DNA of 64,000 nucleotides, taken from contig CALXXZ010000001.1 of assembly GCA_944392805.1 (NCBI GenBank), positions 132,856 through 196,855 on the forward strand, written 5' to 3'. The translations under genes and the position numbers were made by a program. The notes beneath the pieces are model-generated. The model was not told the DNA's origin. It searched no databases and worked only from the letters and a program-made list of their open reading frames with translations. How positions within the stretch are numbered: the first letter of the stretch is position 1; each line of letters begins with the position of its first letter. This stretch comes from an uncultured Clostridia bacterium. Its GTDB lineage: Bacteria > Bacillota > Clostridia > TANB77 > CAG-508. Positions 1 through 6,922 of this stretch are shown here, piece by piece.

Positions 1-249
1 TGAATTTTGTTTTTCTACATCAAAAGATTTTATTGCTTTATATAGACCAATCATTCCTTCTTGTACTATATCTTCTTTTTCTGCTCCAACCATAAAAAAT
101 TTATTTGCTTTTAAGTTGACAATTTCATTATACCTTTTCATTAGACAATTTAGTGCCATTTTATCTTCGTTGTTTATATTTTCTATTAATTTTTCGTCTG
201 TCATTTGTGTATATTCATTTTCATTAATTGAAAACATATTTTTCTCCAT
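1..249 (-). CDS. sigH: RNA polymerase sigma-H factor (stationary phase/sporulation), N-terminal part
   Basis: The 83 codons visible encode the N-terminus of an alternative sigma factor; the rest lies outside the window. The segment after residue 55, with the motifs EKEDIVQEGMIGLYKAI, matches sigma-70 region 2 in the SigH/Spo0H form, where region 2 normally contacts core polymerase and the -10 element. SigH switches on early sporulation and competence genes in Firmicutes. The ATG at 249 is preceded by AGGAGGA at 261-267 and a consensus housekeeping promoter at 285-313. It sits downstream of murI on the same strand but has its own promoter. The family call is firm; the exact paralogue rests on the N-terminal third only. 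Confidence 0.85.
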   Translation of the reverse strand, partial: MEKNMFSINENEYTQMTDEKLIENINNEDKMALNCLMKRYNEIVNLKANKFFMVGAEKEDIVQEGMIGLYKAIKSFDVEKQNS

Positions 250-284
250 TATGTATATTGTCCTCCTCATATCTTTATGCTGTT

Positions 285-313
285 ATTATACTCTGTAATT
301 CCTTATATGTCAA
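285..313 (-). promoter_or_regulatory. Consensus SigA promoter of sigH
   Basis: Reading the minus strand, TTGACA (308-313) and TATAAT (285-290) are separated by exactly 17 bases, both boxes perfect. The ribosome binding site and ATG of sigH follow about 20 bases downstream, so sigH has an almost leaderless, strong vegetative promoter. Confidence 0.8.
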
Positions 314-328
314 CACTTTAAGTGGTTT

Positions 329-1105
329 TTATTGAATTTTAATATCTATTTTCATTATATTTTTAGCTATATTTCTGAATTCTTGTTCTGGTTTTGTCAA
401 AAATATTTCTTCTTGTTCTTTTTGAGTGTTATTTTCTAAATTATTATCTTTTAAATATTTTTCTAAATATTCTGCAACTGTTATTCCTGTATTAATTAAT
501 TCTACATCATATCCTAATTCTTCTCTTATTAATTCCTCATATATTGGATAATGTGTACAACCTAATATTATTTTGTCTATATGGCTCTTTTTAAATGGTT
601 CCATATATTCTTTAATAGCTTTTTTTCCTTCTTCACTTTTAGCTCTTCCTTCTTCTGCTATTGTTGCAAGCATCGGACATGCTTTGTTTATTACTTTTAT
701 ATCAGCTATTTTATTTTTTAATTGTCTTTCCCATGCTCCATTTCTTATTGTTCCTTCTGTTGCTATTACTCCAATTTCTTTTATTTCTCTACTCTTTATA
801 TAATTTACAGTTGGTTGTATAATTCCTATTATTGGTATATCATATTCTTTTTCTAATACATCCAGTGCTTGGCTTGTAGCAGTCCCACATGCTATTACTA
901 TTAATTTAACTCCTTTTTTTATTAAAGTTTCTACATTTTCTTTTGAAAATTTTATTATTTCTTCTTTATTTTTGTTTCCATATGGAAAGTTTTTTGTATC
1001 ACCTAAATATATTACATTTTCATTTGGAAGCTTTTTTCTTATTTCAGAAAAAACTGTTAATCCTCCTACTCCTGAATCAAATATTCCAATTGCTCCTTTG
1101 TTCAT
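329..1105 (-). CDS. murI: Glutamate racemase
   Basis: This 258-residue protein has the length of bacterial glutamate racemases, which interconvert L- and D-glutamate in the cytosol to supply D-Glu for peptidoglycan. The N-terminal FDSGVGG motif (residues 9-15), the catalytic cysteines C73 (in IACGTATS) and C183 (in LGCTHYP) and H185 are all present. The residue after C73 is Gly where the family nearly always has Asn (CNTA). The start at 1105 follows an AAGGAGG site at about 1110-1116. An 18-bp-spaced promoter lies just upstream. It is a single gene between the Cys-rich gene (opposite strand) and sigH. Confidence 0.93.
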   Translation of the reverse strand: MNKGAIGIFDSGVGGLTVFSEIRKKLPNENVIYLGDTKNFPYGNKNKEEIIKFSKENVETLIKKGVKLIVIACGTATSQALDVLEKEYDIPIIGIIQPTVNYIKSREIKEIGVIATEGTIRNGAWERQLKNKIADIKVINKACPMLATIAEEGRAKSEEGKKAIKEYMEPFKKSHIDKIILGCTHYPIYEELIREELGYDVELINTGITVAEYLEKYLKDNNLENNTQKEQEEIFLTKPEQEFRNIAKNIMKIDIKIQ

Positions 1106-1126
1106 TTTGCCCTCCTTAACATTTTT

Positions 1127-1156
1127 ATTATATTATATTCATGTTTTGTGTGTCAA
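1127..1156 (-). promoter_or_regulatory. Promoter of murI
   Basis: On the minus strand TTGACA (1151-1156) precedes TATAAT (1127-1132) with an 18-base spacer; the AAGGAGG site and ATG of murI follow directly. Confidence 0.65.
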
Positions 1157-1219
1157 ATTTTTTTAGTTTTCATAATATATATTAATAATGGCTGTAGCCA
1201 TAAGAAAGGAAGTTTTAAT

Positions 1220-1654
1220 ATGGAATTAAATGAAAATAAACCAGAACCAATGTGCCCTATAGTTGATATAGACGGATTCATTGCTGATGGTAAACAATTT
1301 GATTTAGATATAACTCTTGCTAATGATCATAGAAATGTTATTTATGGAGTAGTTAGAGATTGTTTTAAAGAACCAGTAAAAGATGCTGTTGTAAAATTAG
1401 TAGAAGTTGATTATAAGTATGGCAAAAAAGAATTAAAACCTGTTTCCCATACTTTTACTGATGACGATGGAGAGTTTGTCTTCGGACCTCTTTGTCCTGA
1501 TAAAAAATATGCAGTTCAAGTTTGGGCTAATTCAGTAAAACACATTAAAATATGTGCTAAATGTCATCATGATTGCAAATGCCTAAAAGGTGTTGACATT
1601 GATTGTGACCATAAAGATGATTGTAAACCTTGTGACCATGATAAATGTGATTAA
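1220..1654 (+). CDS. Carboxypeptidase-regulatory-like (CNA_B-type) domain protein with Cys/His-rich tail
   Basis: A 144-residue protein of unknown function. Residues about 38-110 (from VIYGVVRDCFKEPVKDAVVKL to YAVQVWAN) have the pattern of a carboxypeptidase-regulatory-like/CNA_B beta sandwich: a G-V-V start, a D-A-V-V-K-L strand and a D-D-D-G-E-F-V-F-G-P turn. The last about 35 residues hold eight Cys and several His (CHHDCKC, then DCDHKDDCKPCDHDKC), suggesting metal binding or crosslinking. There is no signal peptide. The ATG at 1220 has AAGGAAG upstream; an in-frame start at 1148 lacks a site and is rejected. The gene stands alone on the plus strand. Related Clostridia proteins are sometimes linked to the spore surface, but nothing here proves that. 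Confidence 0.7.
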   Translation: MELNENKPEPMCPIVDIDGFIADGKQFDLDITLANDHRNVIYGVVRDCFKEPVKDAVVKLVEVDYKYGKKELKPVSHTFTDDDGEFVFGPLCPDKKYAVQVWANSVKHIKICAKCHHDCKCLKGVDIDCDHKDDCKPCDHDKCD

Positions 1655-1660
1655 TTAATC

Positions 1661-1888
1661 AAAAGGGGACGGTCCTGTTTGGAAGGGGACGGTCCTCTTT
1701 GGTGTACTTTTTTAGTTTATAGTTGTAATAAAAAGTTTATATATTACTATGTAATAAAGCAAAGACCCCCGACGAAGACCCAGAATATGTTTTTGCTATG
1801 GAATAGTAATATATAAACTTTTTATATTTCTAAATTGAGAAATGCACTAAAGAGGACCGTCCCCTTCCAAACAGGACCGTCCCCTTTT
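1661..1888. repeat. Nested long palindrome built of GGGGACGGTCC repeats
   Basis: Two tandem copies of an AAGGGGACGGTCCTSTTT unit (1661-1704) are mirrored by two inverted copies (1845-1888); the 44-base arms match except at one base. Inside is a second 21-base perfect inverted repeat (1730-1750 with 1803-1823). The repeat unit resembles REP-type repeats that RAYT transposases mobilise in Clostridia and other bacteria. Transcribed in either direction the whole block would fold and could end transcription of the flanking genes. Confidence 0.7.
1724..1829. ncRNA. Structured palindromic element, copy A (possible RNA)
   Basis: Outer stem 1730-1750/1803-1823 (21 perfect pairs), inner stem AGCAAA 1758-1763/TTTGCT 1792-1797, and an apical region with ACGAAG, CCCAG and TATGTTT. 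A second copy at 50751-50839 keeps the loop core while both stems change in compensating fashion, so base pairing is probably selected. Strand, transcription and function are unknown; it could also be a DNA-level mobile element. Confidence 0.4.
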
Positions 1889-2032
1889 TTACATTATTCC
1901 CATCTTTTTAGCGAATTGTTTTCCTTTTTTAGCCATTTTCTTTGTAGTCATATTATTATCTGTCCACATCATCATCATTCCTGTAGTAATTAATCCACCT
2001 ACAACTAATCCTTTAATAAATTTCATATTCAT
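1889..2032 (-). CDS. Small one-helix membrane protein (DUF3918/YrzQ-like)
   Basis: A 47-residue ORF starts at ATG 2032 after GGAAGGTGA, well spaced. It begins MNMKFIKGLVVGGL, a short hydrophobic glycine-rich stretch, and ends in a basic Lys-rich segment (KKMAKKGKQFAKKMG). The layout resembles the small YrzQ/DUF3918 family found in spore formers, whose role is unknown. It lies 26 bases downstream of the TauE-like pair and may be the last gene of that operon. Its stop abuts the GGGGACGGTCC palindrome, which likely acts as terminator. Confidence 0.65.
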   Translation of the reverse strand: MNMKFIKGLVVGGLITTGMMMMWTDNNMTTKKMAKKGKQFAKKMGIM

Positions 2033-2058
2033 ACTCTCACCTTCCAATTTTATAAATT

Positions 2059-2448
2059 TTAACTAATTTTATTATTCCTTTTTTTGAATTCTTTATACTC
2101 TTTAAATAAGGTATATATTTCATGTATAGCAATTATTGCCAAAAAAATCCCAAATAATTTTCTAAGTTTTTGAACATCAGTATTAACTGCAAATTTAGCT
2201 CCAATAATTGCACCTATAATTCCAAATATTGATACTGGTACTGCTAATTTTGTATCTATATTTTTTTCTTTATAATTTACTATTATTGCTGAAATTGCTG
2301 TTGGAACAAAATATATTAGATTTGTTGCTTGTGCTACGTGTTGTTCTACACCAGCAAATGTTGTAAGTAAAAAAATGAGTATTGTTCCTCCACCCATTCC
2401 AACACCACTAAAAACTCCTGATACTAGTCCAATTAGTGATTGTACCAT
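2059..2448 (-). CDS. Half-size TauE/SafE permease subunit (second half)
   Basis: 129 residues, about half the length of ordinary TauE/SafE (sulfite exporter/organic-anion permease) proteins. It starts LIGLVSGVFSGVGMGGG, the glycine-rich signature of a TauE repeat, followed by about four membrane segments and a basic C-terminal tail. Together with the adjacent gene at 2463-2810, which carries the other copy of the signature, it probably makes one full transporter by pairing. Substrate cannot be told from sequence. The ATG at 2448 follows AAAGAGGTAAATC. Confidence 0.8.
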   Translation of the reverse strand: MVQSLIGLVSGVFSGVGMGGGTILIFLLTTFAGVEQHVAQATNLIYFVPTAISAIIVNYKEKNIDTKLAVPVSIFGIIGAIIGAKFAVNTDVQKLRKLFGIFLAIIAIHEIYTLFKEYKEFKKRNNKIS

Positions 2449-2462
2449 GATTTACCTCTTTT

Positions 2463-2810
2463 CTATCTAAATATCATACTATATGAAACATATACCAAAA
2501 AACAAGTAAAAGCAATTTTTAATATATAATCAGGTACTTTTTTTAAAGTTTTTGCACCTAAATATCCTCCAACAATTCCTCCTATTGCACATAATATTCC
2601 GATATTCCAATCTATGTAATGACTTTTATAATAGAAAAAACTACTTGTTATAACCATTACTAACATACAACATACTGATGTTGCTCTTGCATTTTTTGAT
2701 TCTATATTTAACATATATATAAAAGAAGGAACAAGTATCATTCCTCCACCTGTTCCAAAAAGACCACATATGGCTCCTGCTAACAAGCCTATAATGATTT
2801 TTTTTAACAT
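2463..2810 (-). CDS. Half-size TauE/SafE permease subunit (first half)
   Basis: A roughly 115-residue membrane protein with the motif LLAGAICGLFGTGGGMILVP near the N-terminus and about four hydrophobic segments, the same fold unit as its neighbour. Full-length TauE proteins contain two such units in one chain. GAGGTG lies just before two consecutive ATGs; the second (2810) has workable spacing and is chosen over 2813. It follows rarA by about 37 bases and precedes the second half by 14, so rarA and the two permease genes are likely cotranscribed. Confidence 0.78.
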   Translation of the reverse strand: MLKKIIIGLLAGAICGLFGTGGGMILVPSFIYMLNIESKNARATSVCCMLVMVITSSFFYYKSHYIDWNIGILCAIGGIVGGYLGAKTLKKVPDYILKIAFTCFLVYVSYSMIFR

Positions 2811-2847
2811 CATTCACCTCGTACTTATTAGTAGTTTTGCCATTTTT

Positions 2848-4089
2848 TTATTTTATATTCTCATCTTTTATATAATATTTTGTTCCTAACATTTTATCTG
2901 GTAAATATTGTTGTTCTACCCAATGACCAGGAAAGTCATGTGGATATAAATATCCTTCTGAATATCCTAATTCTTTCATTTTTTCTACTGGTGCATTTCT
3001 TATATGCATTGGTATTTCTCCTGTATCTTTATTTGCTACATCTTCTAAAGCCCTATTTATTCCTAAATATGTCGCATTTGATTTTTTACAATTTGCTACA
3101 TATACAGCTGCTTCTGCTAATATTATTCTTGCTTCTGGCATTCCTACCATATGAACTGCTTGCATTGCAGAAGTTGCTATTACTAATGCTTGAGGGTCAG
3201 CTAATCCTACATCTTCTGATGCACATATCACTATTCTTCTTGCTAAAAATACAGGGTCTTCCCCTCCATTTAATGCTCTTGCTAGATAAAATAATACTGC
3301 ATCTGGATCTGAGCCTCTCATTGATTTTATAAATGCACTTATATTGTCATAATGTGTATCTCCGTTTTTATCAAATAGCGCTTTTCTATTTTGTATACTA
3401 TTTTTTATTACTTCATCTGTTATATGTATATATCCATCTGATTCCATATTTGTTGTTAATACCGCTACTTCAAGTCCATTTAATGCTGTTCTTACATCTC
3501 CATTTGCTATATCTGCAATCTTCCTTAATGTACTATCTTCTATTTTTATGCTATATTCTCCTAATCCATCTTTACTTTCTATTGCTCTTTTTAATATATT
3601 ATATATATTTTCTTCTGTTAGTGGATTTAACTTTATTACCATTGACCTAGATATTAAAGCTTTATTTACTTCAAAATATGGATTTTCCGTTGTTGCTCCT
3701 ATTAAAATAATTGTTCCATTTTCTACAAATGGCAATAAAGCATCTTGTTGAAGTTTATTAAATCTATGAATTTCATCTATAAATAATATACTTTTTCCTA
3801 CAGGATTCATCATAAAATTTTGTGTTTCTTCTACTATTCTTTTTATATCTGATACTCCTGATGTTACTGCATTTATCTTATAAAATTTATATTTAGTTGT
3901 TTCACTTATTACTTTTGCAAGTGATGTTTTTCCACATCCTGGTGGCCCAAATAAAATTATACTTGATAATCTATCTGCTTTTATTGTTCTATATAATATT
4001 TTTCCTGGGCCTATTACATGCTCTTGACCTTCATACTCTTCAAGTGTTTTAGGTCTCATTCTATATGCTAATGGTTCTGTTTGATTCAT
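2848..4089 (-). CDS. rarA: Replication-associated recombination ATPase RarA (MgsA)
   Basis: A 413-residue AAA+ ATPase of the RarA/MgsA/WRNIP1 family, which acts at stalled replication forks. Walker A GPPGCGKT is at 48-55, Walker B ILFIDEIH at 101-108, sensor ATTENPYFE near 132-140, and the C-terminal tetramerisation part (SAMQAVHMVGMPEARI) is intact. The ATG at 4089 follows AAGGAGAAAGTC; a longer frame opening at 4152 has no site and overlaps the promoter. The gene diverges from ruvA, a second fork-processing gene, from a shared 100-base region with back-to-back promoters. Confidence 0.93.
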   Translation of the reverse strand: MNQTEPLAYRMRPKTLEEYEGQEHVIGPGKILYRTIKADRLSSIILFGPPGCGKTSLAKVISETTKYKFYKINAVTSGVSDIKRIVEETQNFMMNPVGKSILFIDEIHRFNKLQQDALLPFVENGTIILIGATTENPYFEVNKALISRSMVIKLNPLTEENIYNILKRAIESKDGLGEYSIKIEDSTLRKIADIANGDVRTALNGLEVAVLTTNMESDGYIHITDEVIKNSIQNRKALFDKNGDTHYDNISAFIKSMRGSDPDAVLFYLARALNGGEDPVFLARRIVICASEDVGLADPQALVIATSAMQAVHMVGMPEARIILAEAAVYVANCKKSNATYLGINRALEDVANKDTGEIPMHIRNAPVEKMKELGYSEGYLYPHDFPGHWVEQQYLPDKMLGTKYYIKDENIK

Positions 4090-4110
4090 GACTTTCTCCT
4101 TTTTTTGATG

Positions 4111-4139
4111 ATTATATAATCTTATTTTTAATTTGTCAA
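4111..4139 (-). promoter_or_regulatory. Promoter of rarA
   Basis: Minus-strand TTGACA (4134-4139), 17-base spacer, TATAAT (4111-4116): a perfect housekeeping promoter. It excludes the longer start at 4152. Confidence 0.75.
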
Positions 4140-4168
4140 TTATTTCGAACATTTTTTTGTGTTTTGTG

Positions 4169-4197
4169 TTGACTTTTTTATTTTTTATTTATATAAT
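4169..4197 (+). promoter_or_regulatory. Promoter of ruvA
   Basis: TTGACT (4169-4174), 17-base spacer, TATAAT (4192-4197). Transcription should start near 4204, directly before the AAAGGGGACTGTCCCCTTT palindrome. Confidence 0.7.
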
Positions 4198-4206
4198 AAA
4201 TGCACC

Positions 4207-4225
4207 AAAGGGGACTGTCCCCTTT
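4207..4225. repeat. REP-like palindrome in the ruvA leader
   Basis: AAAGGGGACTGTCCCCTTT is a 19-base perfect palindrome of the same family as the repeats at 1661-1704, 1845-1888 and 42749-42789, including the flanking GCACC. It would form a hairpin at the extreme 5' end of the ruvA mRNA, about 20 bases before the start codon. Confidence 0.7.
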
Positions 4226-4247
4226 AGAGTTAGAAAGGATGAATTTT

Positions 4248-4862
4248 ATGTTTGCATATATTAAAGGTTCTTTAGAAATGAAGTTTAAAGATTATTTAGT
4301 AATTGATGTTGGCGGTCTTGGATATAAGATTTTTATGTCTGAAAATGCCATTAATACAATTGGCCAAATCGGCGATATTGTCAAAGTTTTTACTTATTAC
4401 AGGGTTAGAGAAGATGATATAAGTATTTATGGTTTTAAAACTCAAGAAGAGCTTAAAATGTTTGAATTACTTCTTTCTGTTAGTGGTGTTGGTGCTAAAA
4501 GTGCACTTTCTATGCTTTCTTGCATTGAACCTTCTGAGTTTGCCCTTGCAGTTATTTCAAATAATGTTAAAGTACTTACTCAAATTCCTGGTATCGGGAA
4601 TAAATCTGCGCAAAGAATTATTTTAGAATTGAAAGATAAATTAAAAGCTGAACAAGCAGAACAAACTGATAACACTTCTAAAACTTCTACAAGTAAGTCT
4701 GCAATTGAAATAAATAATAATGTTCAAGAAGCCATTTCTGGTCTTATGGTTCTTGGTTTTGCCAAAAAAGATATTGAGAAAGCTTTTGAACATCTTGATG
4801 TTAATTCTTTATCTTTAGAAGATTTAATTAAAAAAGGACTTGTATTATTATCTAAACAATAA
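4248..4862 (+). CDS. ruvA: Holliday junction branch migration protein RuvA
   Basis: A 204-residue protein of standard RuvA length. The N-terminal OB domain starts MFAYIKGSLE; the two helix-hairpin-helix motifs are SVSGVGAKSA (77-86) and IPGIGNKSAQ (113-122), the DNA contacts of the tetramer; the C-terminal RuvB-binding domain (AISGLMVLGFAKKDIEKAFEHL) is complete. The ATG at 4248 has AAAGGATG upstream; a start at 4200 would lie inside the promoter/repeat. ruvB, usually next, is absent; a bidirectional terminator follows at once. Confidence 0.93.
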   Translation: MFAYIKGSLEMKFKDYLVIDVGGLGYKIFMSENAINTIGQIGDIVKVFTYYRVREDDISIYGFKTQEELKMFELLLSVSGVGAKSALSMLSCIEPSEFALAVISNNVKVLTQIPGIGNKSAQRIILELKDKLKAEQAEQTDNTSKTSTSKSAIEINNNVQEAISGLMVLGFAKKDIEKAFEHLDVNSLSLEDLIKKGLVLLSKQ

Positions 4863-4910
4863 AAAATATTACTATCTTATGATTTATTTCATTTGATAGT
4901 AATATTTTTT
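4862..4910. terminator. Bidirectional terminator between ruvA and the amidase
   Basis: AAAAATATTACTATC and GATAGTAATATTTTT form a 15-base-pair stem with A/T runs on both sides, serving the convergent genes. Confidence 0.8.
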
Positions 4911-4913
4911 ACT

Positions 4914-5642
4914 TTATTTCACTCCGCCAAGCCATTTACAAAATCCCATTTTATAATTGCTCGTTCCTGTAACAATATATCTAACCATTGCTCTGTTATT
5001 AAATATACCAAAGCAATCACATATCTCTCTAGGATTTAAACTACCTATTTTATTTGTGCAATTTGTATCTGCATATACATTTTCACTTGTACTTCCATTT
5101 ACATATTTTCTCACTGGTTCATCACTCCCACTTTCTATATCTTCATTATTTATTGGTTTGTCTTGCAAATAAGAATTTACCATATTCAAAAATCTTTGCC
5201 AGCCTTCACTTATTGTTCTATGAGGACAACTTTTTGCAGGATAAAAATCAGCATGTTTTTTTACTCTATCTATTCCCCAACCATATTGTTTTAATAAATA
5301 TGCTGTATATTCTGCTGTTAATCTTTCGGCTTCTTCAAATCTTTCTCCTCCTGATTTTGAATAACATATTTCTAATGAAATTCCTTTTCTATTTCCTTGA
5401 CCATTTCCTCCATCTGTTGCATTCCATGTGTTTCTATTAAATGGTACTCCTTGCACTATTCTGTAATTATCTATTGCACAGTGAAATGATACTTTATTGT
5501 TATTTCCTATCATATAGGATATTTCACTCATTGCTGATGCATCATTTGCAGTATTATGAATTATTATAAATTCTGGATTCATTTCATAAGGACATTTTAT
5601 TGAATACTTACTTTCTGGCACTAACATTTTAACTATTTCCAT
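4914..5642 (-). CDS. N-acetylmuramoyl-L-alanine amidase (Amidase_2 type)
   Basis: A 242-residue peptidoglycan hydrolase expected to cut the MurNAc-L-Ala amide bond. The Amidase_2/PGRP zinc ligands are visible as H29 (FIIIHNTA), H130 (VKKHADF) and C139 (KSCPH). Residues about 175-242 form a second domain with an SH3-like look (VRKYVNGSTSENVYADTN, ending GFCKWLGG). There is no signal peptide, which fits phage-type endolysins or a spore/mother-cell enzyme. The ATG at 5642 is 9 bases after AGGAG and is preferred over upstream TTG/ATG codons. It overlaps the 3' end of a 42-codon gene, suggesting translational coupling. Confidence 0.85.
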   Translation of the reverse strand: MEIVKMLVPESKYSIKCPYEMNPEFIIIHNTANDASAMSEISYMIGNNNKVSFHCAIDNYRIVQGVPFNRNTWNATDGGNGQGNRKGISLEICYSKSGGERFEEAERLTAEYTAYLLKQYGWGIDRVKKHADFYPAKSCPHRTISEGWQRFLNMVNSYLQDKPINNEDIESGSDEPVRKYVNGSTSENVYADTNCTNKIGSLNPREICDCFGIFNNRAMVRYIVTGTSNYKMGFCKWLGGVK

Positions 5643-5757
5643 CTGCATCAACTCCTATTCCATGTGTTTCATCTTCTGCAAATTCGTTTTCTTGTATATT
5701 TCTCTGATATAGCTCTTCTGTATATTCAATTTCTTCTATTATGATATTGTCTTCCAT
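5629..5757 (-). CDS. Small acidic protein upstream of the amidase
   Basis: A 42-residue, Glu-rich ORF (MEDNIIIEEIEYTEELYQRN and onward) with GGAGGAAAGG upstream of ATG 5757. Its last 14 bases overlap the amidase start and contain the amidase ribosome binding site, so it may act as a coupling cistron. No family is recognised. Reality as a protein is likely but not certain. Confidence 0.5.
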   Translation of the reverse strand: MEDNIIIEEIEYTEELYQRNIQENEFAEDETHGIGVDADGNS

Positions 5758-5812
5758 TTTTCAACCTTTCCTCCCATTATTATATATATATTCATTTTCT
5801 TATAATTTGGTA

Positions 5813-5850
5813 ACAAAAAAACTATATAAATCTTTTGATTTACATAGTTT
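5813..5850 (-). terminator. Terminator of the DUF1836 gene
   Basis: A 14-base-pair stem (5819-5832 with 5837-5850, one G·U/mismatch position) followed on the minus strand by a T run; it overlaps the stop codon region of the DUF1836 gene. Confidence 0.65.
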
Positions 5851-6355
5851 ATTCTTTGTTTAAAAATTTGAATTCTACATATAGTTTGTTTGAAAATGAT
5901 TGTACTACTATTTTTAATAAATATTGTTCTTCTGTCATTCTTTCACAGTTTTGTATTTCTTTTTTTGAAAATGCATGTTTTACTGATAGTTCTAAGTTAG
6001 TACAAAATCTATTATATGCTTTTCTTATTTCAAAGTTTTGTATTGTTAATTCTATTAATCTTTTTATGTCATTTATACTATATACTTGTTTTAATATACA
6101 TATTACTATTAAATATGCTAAATGTGTTTTTCCATATTTTTTCTTTTCTGGTGCAGGCATTATTTCTTGCTTTACATAGTTGTTTATCATTGTTTTTGTT
6201 ATTATTTTTTCTTCTTTGTTTGCTACATATATTCCTAAATGCTTTTCTAAATAATTTACTACTTGATCTAAGTATAATTCTATATCAGGTAATTCATCCC
6301 ATCTTGGCATATGATGCTTATATAATTTTTCTTCTATATTTTCTTGTTCTTGCAT
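5849..6355 (-). CDS. DUF1836 domain protein
   Basis: A 168-residue cytosolic protein with the DUF1836 signature: WDELPDIELYLDQVVNYLE near residue 19, then TKTMINNYVKQEIMPAPEKKKYGKTHLAYLI. The second block resembles a MerR-type DNA-binding helical segment, so a regulatory role is often supposed; its targets are unknown. The ATG follows AAAGGAAGTG, and a TTGACA-17-TAGAAT promoter lies upstream. It is a single-gene unit closed by its own terminator. Confidence 0.8.
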   Translation of the reverse strand: MQEQENIEEKLYKHHMPRWDELPDIELYLDQVVNYLEKHLGIYVANKEEKIITKTMINNYVKQEIMPAPEKKKYGKTHLAYLIVICILKQVYSINDIKRLIELTIQNFEIRKAYNRFCTNLELSVKHAFSKKEIQNCERMTEEQYLLKIVVQSFSNKLYVEFKFLNKE

Positions 6356-6379
6356 TTTTTCACTTCCTTTTACTCTTAT

Positions 6380-6408
6380 ATTCTAACAAATTTTTGCTCA
6401 ATTGTCAA
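6380..6408 (-). promoter_or_regulatory. Promoter of the DUF1836 gene
   Basis: Minus-strand TTGACA (6403-6408), 17 bases, TAGAAT (6380-6385). Confidence 0.65.
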
Positions 6409-6436
6409 AATAGTCTTTTTATGATACACTGATGAC

Positions 6437-6473
6437 AAAAAAACTAGTGGTTCAATTGTTCCACTAGTTTTTT
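6437..6473. terminator. Terminator of the XRE regulator gene
   Basis: AAAAACTAGTGG and CCACTAGTTTTTT pair over 12 bases around a 10-base loop, with T runs on either strand. Confidence 0.75.
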
Positions 6474-6498
6474 GTTACTCCAAAAATAAATTGATGTC

Positions 6499-6885
6499 CT
6501 ACTCTTCCAAAAGTGCTTCAATTAGTTCATACAGTCCAGATATTGAGGCAGGATTTTTATAGTACATTTTAGACAGCATTTCTTCAATTTTAATTGCCGT
6601 ACCATCAGATAGATAGTAATTATGATAGCTTCTTGGCATATTGTAACCTGCTCCTATTCTAAGACGTTGATAAGTAATACCTAGAATTCCAGAGAGTTTC
6701 CGTAAAATTTCATCATTTGGTATTATCTCCATTTTTTCGAGTTTCTCAACTTCTTCTGCAGTTACTTGGATTTTTTTAGCAATATCTTCATAAGACAATT
6801 TCTTGTCTATTCGAGCTTGCCGTATCAAATCTCCAAAGTTTCCACTACATTCTGGTATTACATTATAGAAAAAATCTTTTTCCAT
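6499..6885 (-). CDS. XRE-family helix-turn-helix regulator
   Basis: 128 residues. Residues about 17-73 (GDLIRQARIDKKLSYEDIAKKI then VTAEEVEKLEK) form a Cro/CI-type HTH. The C-terminal part (AIKIEEMLSKMYYKN) is unlike known effector domains. ATG 6885 follows AAGGAGGA by 8 bases and a TTTACA-17-TATAAT promoter sits upstream. A single-gene unit; its target is not evident. Confidence 0.8.
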   Translation of the reverse strand: MEKDFFYNVIPECSGNFGDLIRQARIDKKLSYEDIAKKIQVTAEEVEKLEKMEIIPNDEILRKLSGILGITYQRLRIGAGYNMPRSYHNYYLSDGTAIKIEEMLSKMYYKNPASISGLYELIEALLEE

Positions 6886-6922
6886 AAAACTAATCCTCCT
6901 TCAACAAGTAAGTATTTAGTTT

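Noticed and set aside
2880..3751. Leu-rich plus-strand frames opposite rarA
   Set aside because: They mirror the well-conserved AAA ATPase on the minus strand, have no ribosome binding sites and show only antisense composition.
4200..4247. Longer RuvA start
   Set aside because: It would begin 3 bases after the -10 box and translate through the REP-like palindrome; the ATG at 4248 has a proper site.
4862..4910. Third copy of the structured palindrome (shares ATATTACTAT stem)
   Set aside because: The stem sequence is similar but the loop core is absent; it is an ordinary bidirectional terminator.
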